Part shown: positions 24,391 through 32,882 of the stretch, piece by piece
Layout of the letters: each line of letters starts with the position of its first letter
Position numbering within the stretch: position 1 is the first letter of the stretch
NCBI RefSeq assembly: GCF_934525195.1
Contig: NZ_CAKSZA010000003.1
Coordinates: forward strand, 124,001-188,000
Length of the DNA: 64,000 nt
From: an uncultured Eubacterium sp.
GTDB taxonomy: Bacteria; Bacillota; Clostridia; Oscillospirales; Acutalibacteraceae
Reading direction: 5' to 3'
Position numbers and translations under genes: made by a program
Notes under the pieces: model-generated
Database searches by the model: none
Seen by the model: only the letters and a program-made list of their open reading frames with translations
What the model was told of the DNA's origin: nothing

Positions 24391-25263
24391 ATGAAAAATT
24401 TGTTTAATAACTTAAAGCCGATTATTGTCTATTGGGCAAGTGTTTCGATATATTTATTATCTTTGCTTTCTGATATTTTGAGTTTCGAAAGCTGTGTTGC
24501 TGTTTTGTGGATTTCATTTTTGGTTTTGAGTATTATTATGAGCGTTTTTAACAAGTTGAAAGATATATTCATAGGAACGATAATACTCGAAGTTCAGTTT
24601 TTGATTTGCGGTGCGATTTTTCTGTTTGAAGCAAGCAAATCTCCGCAAGAACCATCCGTAACTCAAAACATTGCAAGCTTTGGCAACTTCTTTATGGTAG
24701 GCTTTAAAAATCATAATGTTTGGGAATTATTGGCGACAATGCTTATGCCGTTGATACCGCTGATAATTGTTGGGATAAAGCAATATATAGGCGTTGGGGA
24801 TGACGAAAAAATAAACGATTTCAAGAAAAACGAATCCGCCAAAGCCTTGCTTAATAATTTGAAACCTATCGTTGTTTATTGGGTTTGCGTGGTGCTGTAT
24901 TTCAACATCGGTCTTTTTGATTATTTCAGCTACAAAACCCTTTGCATAATTATGTGGAGTGCGTTTGTGATTTTCAACATAATTATGGGCTTGTGCAACA
25001 AACCGAAAGATGTTTATATCGGAATGATTATTGTTGAACTGCAATTTATGATTTGCGGAGCAACATATATGTTCTTCAGCGGAACTATTAAATCGGGTGA
25101 GGATATGACAATTCTTCAGGAAATTATATCGTATGGCAACTTTATGATGACTTGCTTTGACGATATTAATGTTTGGAGGCTTTTGTTGACTTTGCTTTTG
25201 CCGTTGACAGCTTTTGTGGGATTTGAGTTAAAAAATCTGTGCGAGCAAAAGAAAAAAGCCTGA
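24391..25263 (+). CDS. Polytopic membrane protein made of two tandem copies of one module
   Basis: A 290-residue protein of unknown function. The halves (about residues 1-130 and 145-285) are clearly homologous. Both begin NNLKPI[IV]VYW, and both carry a K[LP]KD[IV][FY]IG segment, an ICGA helix, an I[AS][SY]GNF segment followed by a short loop, and a late NVW helix. Each half has about four transmembrane helices. It has an excellent ribosome site (AGGAGG) and its own promoter, and precedes the cobalt/nickel transporter operon by about 170 bp. I do not recognise the family. Confidence 0.6.
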   Translation: MKNLFNNLKPIIVYWASVSIYLLSLLSDILSFESCVAVLWISFLVLSIIMSVFNKLKDIFIGTIILEVQFLICGAIFLFEASKSPQEPSVTQNIASFGNFFMVGFKNHNVWELLATMLMPLIPLIIVGIKQYIGVGDDEKINDFKKNESAKALLNNLKPIVVYWVCVVLYFNIGLFDYFSYKTLCIIMWSAFVIFNIIMGLCNKPKDVYIGMIIVELQFMICGATYMFFSGTIKSGEDMTILQEIISYGNFMMTCFDDINVWRLLLTLLLPLTAFVGFELKNLCEQKKKA

Positions 25264-25373
25264 TTTTTGAGCATTTATTGCTTGTGTAATTGTGTTCTTT
25301 AATATTGAATTTTATTTTGTCAGCTTTTAGGTTTGGAAAAAATATTCATCAAAAAAACAACCCCGGGGGAGGG

Positions 25374-25402
25374 TTGCCTTGGATTTTTGGGTATGATAAT
25401 AT
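25374..25402 (+). promoter_or_regulatory. Possible promoter of the cbiMQO operon
   Basis: TTGCCT (25374-25379), 17 bp, TAATAT (25397-25402). Just before it is CAACCC...GGGTTG (about 25358-25376), which may be a terminator or an operator. Confidence 0.4.
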
Positions 25403-25436
25403 ACAAGTGTATAAATTATATTTAAGGAGAAATGTT

Positions 25437-26426
25437 ATGCACATTCCTGAAAACTACCTCTCCCCGGCTACTTGTGCGGTTATGACAGCCGCCGCTATTC
25501 CTGCGTGGGGATATTCAATAAAAAAAGTATCTAAAGAAATCACAAAGGACAAAATGCCTCTTTTGGGTATCTTTGCCGCTTTTTCATTCGTTGCAATGAT
25601 GTTCAACATTCCTATTGTCGGCGGTTCAACCGGTCACGCAGTAGGCGGAACGCTGATTGCCATATTGCTTGGACCGGAGGCGGCGTGCCTGTCGGTCAGC
25701 GTAACGTTGATTTTGCAGGCGCTGTTGTTCGGTGACGGCGGTGTGCTTGCAATCGGCGCAAACTGCTTTAATATGGCGTTTGTTTTGCCGTTTGTCGGCT
25801 ATGCCGTGTATAATCTTATTACTCGCAAAATGAAAAACAAGACCGGCAAGTTTATCGGTGCGGCAGTTGGCAGTTATGTCGGCATCAACTGTGCGGCGCT
25901 TTGTGCGGCTGTTGAGTTCGGTATTCAACCGCTTCTGTTCAAATCCGCAGACGGTCAGGCGCTTTATTGCCCATACGGACTCAATGTTTCACTCCCTGCA
26001 ATGATGGCGGAACACCTCACACTTTTCGGTTTGGCAGAAGCAATTTTCACAGTTGCAATGCTTGCATTTGTTGAGTCAACTTCGCCTGAAATTATGGCAA
26101 AAAAGCCAACAACCAAAAAGGGCAACACCTTTATCGGAGTACTTCTTGCAGTGCTCACCCTTGCAACACCTATCGGACTTTTGGCAACAGGAACAGCCTG
26201 GGGCGAATGGGGTGCAGACGAGATGACCGACCTTGTCGGCTATGTTCCGAGCGGTCTTGAAAACGGCCCACTCTCCGCATTTGAAGCAATTTGCCCGGAC
26301 TATTCAATCGGCGGTTTGCCTGATTGGGTCGGATATATTTTGTGTGCAGTAATCGGAATTGCACTTTCAACAATTCTGTTCAAGCTCGCAAGCACATTTA
26401 TGAAATCAAAGGTTAACTATGACTGA
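25437..26426 (+). CDS. cbiM: ECF cobalt/nickel transporter substrate component with PDGLE-like C-terminal domain
   Basis: A 329-residue membrane protein. It starts MHIPENYLSP; the N-terminal Met-His is the metal-binding signature of CbiM/NikM. It continues with several helices including GGSTGHAVGGTLIAI. The C-terminal 100 residues, after a TTKKGN linker, form two helices around a loop with GPLSAFEAICPDYSI and correspond to a fused CbiN/NikN-like (PDGLE) domain. AAGGAGAAATGTT precedes the ATG. It overlaps the next gene by 8 nt. Co versus Ni specificity cannot be read; the B12-dependent metH in this window makes Co attractive. Confidence 0.9.
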   Translation: MHIPENYLSPATCAVMTAAAIPAWGYSIKKVSKEITKDKMPLLGIFAAFSFVAMMFNIPIVGGSTGHAVGGTLIAILLGPEAACLSVSVTLILQALLFGDGGVLAIGANCFNMAFVLPFVGYAVYNLITRKMKNKTGKFIGAAVGSYVGINCAALCAAVEFGIQPLLFKSADGQALYCPYGLNVSLPAMMAEHLTLFGLAEAIFTVAMLAFVESTSPEIMAKKPTTKKGNTFIGVLLAVLTLATPIGLLATGTAWGEWGADEMTDLVGYVPSGLENGPLSAFEAICPDYSIGGLPDWVGYILCAVIGIALSTILFKLASTFMKSKVNYD

Positions 26427-27231
26427 AAATGAAATACCGTCTTGGTTGACGGTAAACGAGGACTACACACCGCCAAAGGACAAAAGCGGATTTATCACAA
26501 AATCGCAAAAATCCGTTGTGGCGGTGATGTCAAAATTTAAAGTTAACAAAGGCTTATATAAGACGAAGGAGGCGAACACCTCTGTTCGTCTTTTTGCCGT
26601 TTTATTGCTGATAATTCTCACAGCATCGGCAAAAAATTACAGCTTCGTTTTCTTTATGCTCGGCATAACTGCGGTGAGAGTTGCCCTGCTCAAAGCAGAA
26701 AAAATCAAAGCACTTTTGCGTGTTTTGTGCCCTGCATTGTTGATTTCAGCCGTCATTCTGCTTCCTGCCGTTTTTATGGGACATCCTAAAACATTGCTGA
26801 CCGTTCTCGGCAAGGTTGCCGTCAGTACAAGCTTGATTATGGCAGTCAATTTGACCGCACCGTTCAACAGCATAACGGCATCGCTCAAATCGTTTCGTGT
26901 TCCCGATGTGGTAATTTTCACCTTTGACATCACGATAAAATACATCTTCATTTTGAGCGAAATCTGCCTTGAAATGCTTGACGCACTGAAAATCCGCTCA
27001 ATCGGCAAGAACGACAACAAAAAAGCATCCGCTTCGGGAATACTCGGCACGGTTTTCATCAAAGCTAAACAATCGGGCGAAGAAACAGTCAAGGCTATGG
27101 AATGTCGAGGATTCAGCGGAAAATACACGGTCACACGGCACGAAAAATTAAAAGCGAGAGATTTTTTGTACCTCCTGCTGATTGCATGTGCGGTGGGAAT
27201 ATTTGTTTATTTTGAGGTGATTGCAAAATGA
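26419..27231 (+). CDS. cbiQ: ECF transporter transmembrane component
   Basis: A 270-residue T-component of the energy-coupling factor. There are five or so hydrophobic segments after a hydrophilic N-terminus of about 50 residues. The EcfT coupling motifs are recognisable late in the protein (LDALKIRSIG, then EETVKAMECRGFSGKY), the helices that contact the ATPase. It overlaps cbiM by 8 nt and cbiO by 4 nt. The long polar N-terminus, more than 50 residues before the first helix, is longer than usual. Confidence 0.88.
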   Translation: MTENEIPSWLTVNEDYTPPKDKSGFITKSQKSVVAVMSKFKVNKGLYKTKEANTSVRLFAVLLLIILTASAKNYSFVFFMLGITAVRVALLKAEKIKALLRVLCPALLISAVILLPAVFMGHPKTLLTVLGKVAVSTSLIMAVNLTAPFNSITASLKSFRVPDVVIFTFDITIKYIFILSEICLEMLDALKIRSIGKNDNKKASASGILGTVFIKAKQSGEETVKAMECRGFSGKYTVTRHEKLKARDFLYLLLIACAVGIFVYFEVIAK

Positions 27232-27866
27232 TAAAACTTGACGATATTTGCTTTGCGTACGACAGCACCCCCGTGTTGAAGCACTTCGGCACGGAAATCG
27301 CAGACGGCGAATTTGTTGTCATCAAGGGCGACAACGGCTGTGGCAAAAGTACACTTTTGAATATTATAAACGCTCTTGAATTTGCCGAAATCGGCACTTA
27401 CACCTTTGACGGCACCGTGATTGACAAAAAGGCTATGAAGGATGAGCAATTTGCAAAAGCCTTTCATCAAAAAATCGGATATGTGTTCCAAAACACAGAC
27501 GCACAGCTGTTTTGTTCAAGCGTGTACGACGAAATTGCCTTTGCTCCACGCCAAATGCAACTTGACGAAGCGGAAATTGCAAAGCGAGTTGACGATATGC
27601 TGAAACTCACGGGCACGGAACACCTCAAAGAGCGTGCACCGTTCCACCTCTCAATGGGCGAAAAGAAAAAAGTTGCCGTGGCGTCGGTGCTTGCAATGAA
27701 TCCGCAAGTTCTCATTCTTGACGAACCGATGAATTTCCTCGATAAAAAAGCAAGGCAATGGCTTGTTGATTTTCTGAATCAAATGCACTCTGTCGGCAAA
27801 ACAATCATAATCGTGTCGCACACCGATGATTTTGACAAAATGGCAGACAAGGTTATAAATTTATAA
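27228..27866 (+). CDS. cbiO: ECF transporter ATPase component
   Basis: A 212-residue ABC ATPase: Walker A GDNGCGKSTLL, Q-loop VFQNTDAQLF, signature LSMGEKKKVAVASVLA, Walker B ILILDEPMNFLD-like segment, and switch His in IIVSHTDD. FQNTDAQLF is typical of EcfA/CbiO. It is shorter than the typical 270 residues because it ends soon after the switch region, lacking the EcfA C-terminal extension. The ATG overlaps the cbiQ stop. Only one ATPase gene is present, so it presumably forms a homodimer. Confidence 0.92.
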   Translation: MIKLDDICFAYDSTPVLKHFGTEIADGEFVVIKGDNGCGKSTLLNIINALEFAEIGTYTFDGTVIDKKAMKDEQFAKAFHQKIGYVFQNTDAQLFCSSVYDEIAFAPRQMQLDEAEIAKRVDDMLKLTGTEHLKERAPFHLSMGEKKKVAVASVLAMNPQVLILDEPMNFLDKKARQWLVDFLNQMHSVGKTIIIVSHTDDFDKMADKVINL

Positions 27867-27893
27867 AGGATTGTAAGTAGGTTAAGTGGTTGA

Positions 27894-28262
27894 ATGAAAT
27901 ATAGTCATAATAAAAAACTTGTTCCAAATGCAAAAGAGTTACGAAAAAATATGACCAAAGAAGAACGACATTTATGGTACGATTATTTACGAAACAAAGA
28001 CCTTAGGTTTGTTCGTCAAAAAATAATAGGTAATTATATAGTTGATTTTTATTGTGCGAAAGCAAATTTGGTGATTGAAATTGATGGCTCTCAGCATTTT
28101 GAGAAAGAAGCAATTAGATATGATACCGAGCGAACAAAATATCTTGAAGAATTAGGACTTTTTGTTGTTAGAATTCCTAATAACGAAATTAATACTAATT
28201 TTGGTGGTGTTTGTGAATATTTGGATAAAATAATATTGAAATCCCTCAGTCACTTACGGTGA
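27894..28262 (+). CDS. DUF559 (Vsr-like) endonuclease-domain protein
   Basis: A 122-residue protein of the DUF559 family with a restriction-endonuclease-like fold: LRKNMTKEERHLWYDYLR, RFVRQKIIGNYIVDFYC and the acidic core LVIEIDGSQHF (IxxDGxxH). Such proteins are widespread, often next to small repeats, and their substrate is unknown. The last seven residues (KSLSHLR) and the stop codon are encoded by the palindromic repeat at 28241-28347. Codon use is more AT-rich than the cbi genes before it, which fits acquisition. Confidence 0.8.
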   Translation: MKYSHNKKLVPNAKELRKNMTKEERHLWYDYLRNKDLRFVRQKIIGNYIVDFYCAKANLVIEIDGSQHFEKEAIRYDTERTKYLEELGLFVVRIPNNEINTNFGGVCEYLDKIILKSLSHLR

Positions 28263-28347
28263 CAGCTCCCTTTACAAGGGAGCCTAATGGCTTTTAGTGC
28301 CTCCCTTGTAAAGGGAGGTGGGTGCGATTTATCGCACTCGGAGGGAT
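28241..28347. repeat. Large nested palindromic repeat
   Basis: ATCCCTC...GAGGGAT outer ends, with internal GTCAC/GTGAC, GCTCCCTT/AAGGGAGC, CTCCCTTGTAAAGGGAG and TGCGATTTATCGCA hairpins. It overlaps the 3' end of the DUF559 gene. Confidence 0.8.
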
Positions 28348-28393
28348 TATAAAGTATATAAATTATTATTTAAGGTAATTTATTATTTAACAC

Positions 28394-28420
28394 AAAAAAG
28401 CTCCCGATTGGGAGCTTTTT
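28394..28420 (-). terminator. ilvE terminator (bidirectional)
   Basis: AAAAAAGCTCCC GATT GGGAGCTTTTT. Confidence 0.9.
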
Positions 28421-28439
28421 ATGTATGACATTTAATTTA

Positions 28440-29465
28440 TCAGTCGATTTCAACAATCCAGCCTTCAGGAGCTTCGATTTCGCCCATCTGAATGCCTGTG
28501 AGTGTTTCGTAAAGTTTCTTAGTGTATGGACCCATTTCTTCCATACCTGACGGGAAGCAGATTTCCTTGCCGTGGTCAACAATCTTGCCGACAGGAGAAA
28601 TAACAGCTGCGGTTCCGCAAAGACCACATTCTGCAAAATCCTTGAGTTCGTCAAAATAAACCTCTCTGTGTTCAACAGGCATATTGAGATAGTGCTCTGC
28701 AACATACACGAGTGAACGGCGAGTGATTGACGGAAGAATTGAGTTTGACTTTGGAGTTACAAGCTTGCCGTCCTTTGTGATGAAGATGAAGTTTGCACCG
28801 CCTGTTTCCTCAACCTTTGTACGAGTTTGAGGGTCGAGATACATATTTTCGTCAAATCCGCAATTGTGAGCGTCAACAATGTTGTGGAGCGACATAGCAT
28901 AGTTAAGACCTGCCTTGATGTCGCCTGTTCCGTGAGGAGCAGCTCTGTCAACATCGGAAACTCTGATTGTAATCGGTTTTGCGCCACCCTTGAAGTATGG
29001 ACCTACAGGAGTTGCGAAAACTCTGAATTGGAATTCGTTAGCCGGTTTTACACCGATGATTGAATCATAGCCGAATACGAACGGACGAAGATACAAGGTT
29101 GCGCCTGAACCGAACGGCGGCACATAATCCTCGTTTGCCTTAACTACCTGTTTAACCGCATCAATAAATTTTTCTTCAGGTACTTCAGGAATTTCGAGTC
29201 TACGGCAAGATTCCGCAAGTCTTTTTGCGTTCATATCAGGGCGGAAGCAAACAGTTCTGCCGTCCTTTGTTGTGTATGCCTTCAAGCCCTCAAATACTGT
29301 TTGAGCATATTGAAGCACGCAAGCACACTCGCTCATTGAGATGTTAGCGTCCTTTGTGAGAGCGCCGTCATCCCATTTGCCGTCCTTGAACCACGAAACA
29401 TATCGTTCGTCTGTCGGAATATAACCGAAGCCGAGGCTTGACCAGTCAATATTCTTTTTTGCCAT
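28440..29465 (-). CDS. ilvE: Branched-chain amino acid aminotransferase
   Basis: A 341-residue class IV PLP aminotransferase transferring amino groups between glutamate and Val, Leu or Ile. Family motifs are VFEGLKAY, RPDMNAKRLAESCRRL, TLYLRPFVFG, DIKAGLNYAMSL with the PLP-binding Lys, and EETGGANFIFI. The length and motifs match the eukaryote-like type II BCATs rather than the shorter E. coli IlvE. The start at 29465 has GGGAG 9 bases upstream; the ATG at 29474 is too close to that site. Confidence 0.93.
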   Translation of the reverse strand: MAKKNIDWSSLGFGYIPTDERYVSWFKDGKWDDGALTKDANISMSECACVLQYAQTVFEGLKAYTTKDGRTVCFRPDMNAKRLAESCRRLEIPEVPEEKFIDAVKQVVKANEDYVPPFGSGATLYLRPFVFGYDSIIGVKPANEFQFRVFATPVGPYFKGGAKPITIRVSDVDRAAPHGTGDIKAGLNYAMSLHNIVDAHNCGFDENMYLDPQTRTKVEETGGANFIFITKDGKLVTPKSNSILPSITRRSLVYVAEHYLNMPVEHREVYFDELKDFAECGLCGTAAVISPVGKIVDHGKEICFPSGMEEMGPYTKKLYETLTGIQMGEIEAPEGWIVEID

Positions 29466-29502
29466 TTTAAACATCTCCCTTGTTTGTTATAAATATAATT
29501 TT

Positions 29503-29530
29503 ATTATAGCACTTTGAATGATTTTGTAAA
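29503..29530 (-). promoter_or_regulatory. ilvE promoter
   Basis: Minus strand TTTACA (29525-29530), 16 bp, TATAAT (29503-29508). No T-box leader is visible. Confidence 0.6.
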
Positions 29531-29537
29531 GAGTAAA

Positions 29538-30587
29538 TTATTCTGCTGAGCAGGTGATTTTGCCGTTGTGATTTGATGATACAAATCCAATGTAAGACTT
29601 GCCCTTATTGACCGAAAGAGTGTTGCCCACAGCGTCTTTTAAAACAAGCTTGCCGTCTGCAACCTCCCAAGTGATGTCGGTTACTGTGCCGTTAGAAATA
29701 TATTTGCCGCTGCCCGATGTCCACTTGTAGTTCAAATAAGTTGTGGTTGAGCCTTTGTACGGTACGGTGATGTAGGTTGACTCGGCTTTCAAGATGATGA
29801 GATTTTGGAACTTAACCTTTTTCTCCCAATCGTTTGTGCTGTACTTGCCATCCTCTGCGTTGTATGTAAATTTTCTTGTGTCGGTTCTGTCAGAGAATTT
29901 TACGCCGACAGAAGTTGCACCGTCCGCACCGGCAGGAGCAACGGTTGAATTGAAGTGAAGCTGTGAGAAAGAACTTTCTTTAAGTTCGGTTCTGTAGCCT
30001 TTTTTCTCGATGGCTTTGCTTATTTTTTTTCCGTTGAGAACGCCTCTGTGCTCGCTCGACACTTTTCTTGATGTGTCACGGCTGAAAAGTTCGCCGCCCG
30101 ACATACCGTCAATATCGTTGACTTTTTCTTTTTTGATTGTTTCGTATCCGCCTGTGTAGTTCTTTGTGCTGTGGCTTCCGCCCCAATGGATGAAAATCGC
30201 ATCAAAAAACTTGCTGAATTTTACATAGCTTGGTCGTGCAGAACGGAGCGGACCGACCTTTTCGGGTACATCCTTGACATCTGCATAGAGCCAAAGCATA
30301 CGGCTGATACCGCCCTCAACTTCGCCCTCACAGATGATGTCGGGTGAGGTGATGCCCCATTGCGGTCGTGCAGGACGGAGGTTTTCAACAACGATTGCAA
30401 TCGGTCGCTTGCCGACTGCCGATTCGGAAAAGCCCTCATCGCCTGTCAACGGATTGAGCACGGGCGCTTTTGTTGTGGTTTCGGTTACAGGCTGTGTGGT
30501 TGTCGGTTCTTCGTCTTGCTTTGCCGAGCAACCAAACAGTGCAACCACCATTAATATTGCCAATAAAACTGCTGTGATTTTCTTCAT
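29538..30587 (-). CDS. DUF3048-domain lipoprotein (YerB-like)
   Basis: A 349-residue lipoprotein with the lipobox LFGC (Cys about residue 20), then a TTTQ/TTTK-rich spacer. The DUF3048 domain has RPIAIVVENLRPARPQWGI, EGGISRMLWLYAD, GPLRSARPSYVKF and FIHWGGS; a C-terminal beta domain follows. YerB-like proteins sit outside the membrane, and their function is unknown. GGGAGATATG upstream. Between ilvE and spoIVB on the same strand, but with its own promoter. Confidence 0.9.
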   Translation of the reverse strand: MKKITAVLLAILMVVALFGCSAKQDEEPTTTQPVTETTTKAPVLNPLTGDEGFSESAVGKRPIAIVVENLRPARPQWGITSPDIICEGEVEGGISRMLWLYADVKDVPEKVGPLRSARPSYVKFSKFFDAIFIHWGGSHSTKNYTGGYETIKKEKVNDIDGMSGGELFSRDTSRKVSSEHRGVLNGKKISKAIEKKGYRTELKESSFSQLHFNSTVAPAGADGATSVGVKFSDRTDTRKFTYNAEDGKYSTNDWEKKVKFQNLIILKAESTYITVPYKGSTTTYLNYKWTSGSGKYISNGTVTDITWEVADGKLVLKDAVGNTLSVNKGKSYIGFVSSNHNGKITCSAE

Positions 30588-30619
30588 TTTTCATATCTCC
30601 CAAAAGTTAATATAAAATA

Positions 30620-30648
30620 ATTTTACCACTTGGAATATACAATTTCAA
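30620..30648 (-). promoter_or_regulatory. DUF3048 lipoprotein promoter
   Basis: Minus strand TTGAAA (30643-30648), 17 bp, TAAAAT (30620-30625). Confidence 0.6.
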
Positions 30649-30715
30649 TCGGTTAATAGGTAGAAATTCACAGCAAAATTTTGTACAGATTGAAAGATGA
30701 CGAAAATCGGATTGT

Positions 30716-31906
30716 TTAATTGTTCGACTCCTCAACCATTGTTTGCGCAAAAACGGCATAGCCTTTTTGCGGATTGCCGACAATAACATGGGTGAGTGCG
30801 CCCACTAATTTGCCGTTTTGAACAATCGGCGAGCCTGACATTCCTTGAACTATTCCACCCGTTTTATCGATTAAATCCTTGTCCGTCACCTTGACAATCA
30901 TATTTTTTTCACGGTTGTTTTCGTTGAAACCTATTCGGGTAATTTCAATTTCGTATTCCTTTGGCTGTCCGTTTTCAACAGTTGAAATCACGGTCGCCTT
31001 GCCTTTTTTCACCTCTTGAATTGATGCAACGGGGTATTCCTTTGCACAGTCCGACACCTCGGCATATGCGCCGAAAATTCCGCAATCCGTGTTTCTGAGA
31101 AGTCTGCCGAGCGTTTGATTTGTAAAATCACATTCGAGCGAACCCGTTGTGCCCCTCGTGCTTTTTTCGATTTTTGAAACCGTTGCCCTGACCGCTTCGC
31201 CGTCAAGCATCGGCATAATTTCCTTTGTGTCAACATCATTGATTTGGTGACCGAGCGCCCCGAAAATTCCGCTGTTTTTGTTGTAAAAAGTGATTGTGCC
31301 GATACCCGCCGTGGAATCTCGCACCCACATTCCTGCCTTGTAGCACCCCTCTCGTTCGCAATAAACGGGAGTCACTGTGAAATCCCTGAACCTCTCGCCT
31401 CTCTTGATTTTTACATCAAAACTGCCGCCGTTGTTTGCGCCCAGAATTGCTTGAACCAGGTCGGAAGTGTAGACATTTTCGCCGTCAATGGCAACGATAA
31501 TATCACCCACTTCTATCCCTGCCGAACCTGACGGACTCTTTTTACCCGAATCGGTTTGAACATCCTGAATACCGACAACAATCACGCCGTCTGTGTACAG
31601 TTTTATGCCGAAAACTTCACCGCTGACCATAACGGTTTGCTGTGCTTTTTCGGTTACGCTGACTTCTTTGACTGGGATAACGCCAAACATTTTCAGGTTT
31701 TCCCGTCTGGGACTTGACGACTGCCTGTCCACCGCAAGACTTGTGTCCTTTGCCGTGTATGTGAACACCTTTGCAATGGGCGAATTGTTGCCGTCATATG
31801 TCACAACTCTGTCGGGCAGGGCAATATTTCCCCAAATGATCACGCCGAAAATCACACTGCAAACAAAAAACAAAATTACATCAAAAATTCTGATTGCTTT
31901 TTTCAA
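30716..31906 (-). CDS. spoIVB: SpoIVB sporulation serine protease
   Basis: A 396-residue protein: an N-terminal membrane helix, a PDZ domain (about 110-190: SAGIEVGDIIVAIDGENV) and an S55 protease domain with the catalytic His in FGALGHQIND and Ser in GMSGSPIVQNGKLVGALTH. SpoIVB is made in the forespore and cleaves SpoIVFA to trigger sigma-K activation, so the organism very probably forms endospores. I chose TTG at 31906 because CGAGGTG lies 6 bases before it; an upstream in-frame TTG at 31939 lacks a site. No other sporulation genes are adjacent. Confidence 0.93.
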   Translation of the reverse strand: MKKAIRIFDVILFFVCSVIFGVIIWGNIALPDRVVTYDGNNSPIAKVFTYTAKDTSLAVDRQSSSPRRENLKMFGVIPVKEVSVTEKAQQTVMVSGEVFGIKLYTDGVIVVGIQDVQTDSGKKSPSGSAGIEVGDIIVAIDGENVYTSDLVQAILGANNGGSFDVKIKRGERFRDFTVTPVYCEREGCYKAGMWVRDSTAGIGTITFYNKNSGIFGALGHQINDVDTKEIMPMLDGEAVRATVSKIEKSTRGTTGSLECDFTNQTLGRLLRNTDCGIFGAYAEVSDCAKEYPVASIQEVKKGKATVISTVENGQPKEYEIEITRIGFNENNREKNMIVKVTDKDLIDKTGGIVQGMSGSPIVQNGKLVGALTHVIVGNPQKGYAVFAQTMVEESNN

Positions 31907-31952
31907 ATTTAACACCTCGTTATAGTTTTGCCGAGTCAAGCAAAATTCATAC

Positions 31953-31981
31953 TTGAAACCATATATTATATGTGCTAAAAT
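31953..31981 (+). promoter_or_regulatory. yebC promoter
   Basis: TTGAAA (31953-31958), 17 bp, TAAAAT (31976-31981). It supports the start at 32021 rather than the in-frame ATG at 31985. Confidence 0.6.
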
Positions 31982-32020
31982 ATTTTGTGTATAAATCTGA
32001 CAGAAAGGTATTTTTTAATT

Positions 32021-32764
32021 ATGAGCGGACATAATAAATGGAGCACCATTAAAAGAAAAAAAGGTGCAAATGACGCTGCAAGAGCAAAGGTATTTACAAA
32101 AATAGGAAGAGAACTTGCCGTAGCGGTTAAAAACGGCGGTGCAGACCCAAACAATAACGCAAAGCTTCGTGATGTTATCGCAAAGGCAAAGCAAAACAAT
32201 GTGCCAAACGACAATATCGACAGAATGTTAAAGAAAGCTGCAGGCGACGCAGACACCACAAACTACGAAGAAATCGTATACGAGGGCTACGGTCCGTCAG
32301 GTGTTGCGGTTGTTGTTGAGGCACTTACAGACAACAGAAACAGAACTGCCGGCGAAGTAAGACATTATTTTGACAAGGCAGGCGGAAATATGGGCAACCC
32401 GGGTTCTGTAACCTTTATGTTTGAAAAACTCGGTGTAATCATCATCGAAAAAGAGGACACAGACGAGGATCAGCTTATGGAGGACGCACTCGAAGCAGGT
32501 GCTTCCGATTTCCTCACCGATGAAGAGGATATTTTCGAAATCCGCACAGAGCCAAACGATGTCGGTGCAATCCGTGATGAACTTGAAGCAAAGGGCTACA
32601 CGGTTATTTCAAGTGAGGCCGCATATGTTCCAAGCACCTACACCCGTCTTGAAAGCCAGGATGATATGAAGAAAATGGCAAAGATGATTGAAATGTTCGA
32701 AGAAAACGACGATGTTCAAAACATCTACCACAACTGGGAAAACGAAGACGAATACGAAGAATAA
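32021..32764 (+). CDS. yebC: YebC/PmpR-family protein (TACO1-like)
   Basis: A 247-residue protein beginning MSGHNKWSTIKRKKGANDAARAK-like, the invariant YebC N-terminus, followed by YEGYGPSGVAVVVEALTDNRNRT and an acidic C-terminus. YebC proteins act as transcription factors and, in several organisms, as translation factors that relieve ribosome stalling on proline stretches. Length is normal. Divergent from spoIVB. Confidence 0.95.
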   Translation: MSGHNKWSTIKRKKGANDAARAKVFTKIGRELAVAVKNGGADPNNNAKLRDVIAKAKQNNVPNDNIDRMLKKAAGDADTTNYEEIVYEGYGPSGVAVVVEALTDNRNRTAGEVRHYFDKAGGNMGNPGSVTFMFEKLGVIIIEKEDTDEDQLMEDALEAGASDFLTDEEDIFEIRTEPNDVGAIRDELEAKGYTVISSEAAYVPSTYTRLESQDDMKKMAKMIEMFEENDDVQNIYHNWENEDEYEE

Positions 32765-32774
32765 TGATTATAAC

Positions 32775-32803
32775 AAACAGCTCTCCAATAAGGGGAGCTG
32801 TTT
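32775..32803 (+). terminator. yebC terminator
   Basis: AAACAGCTC-CC / GG-GAGCTGTTT stem with AATA loop. A second hairpin GGAATGTC AGAC GACATTCC with a T-rich tail follows at 32855-32881. Confidence 0.75.
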
Positions 32804-32822
32804 GCTTCTTATATGCAGTTTT

Positions 32823-32846
32823 AGGCGAACACAGTTCGCCCCTACG
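32823..32846. repeat. REP-like palindrome, inverted orientation
   Basis: Same unit as 3339-3362, reading GGCGAACACAGTTCGCC. Confidence 0.75.
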
Positions 32847-32882
32847 ATTTGTGTGGAATGTCAGACGACATTCCGTTTTATT

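Noticed and set aside
25264..25436. Cobalamin or NiCo riboswitch before cbiM
   Set aside because: The leader is short, and I could not find the conserved core of either class; only a CAACCC/GGGTTG hairpin is present.
31907..31952. Sigma-G/F promoter for spoIVB (GTATG plus CAAAACTA)
   Set aside because: The -10 match is poor and would place the start site inside the ribosome binding site; forespore control is expected but not shown here.
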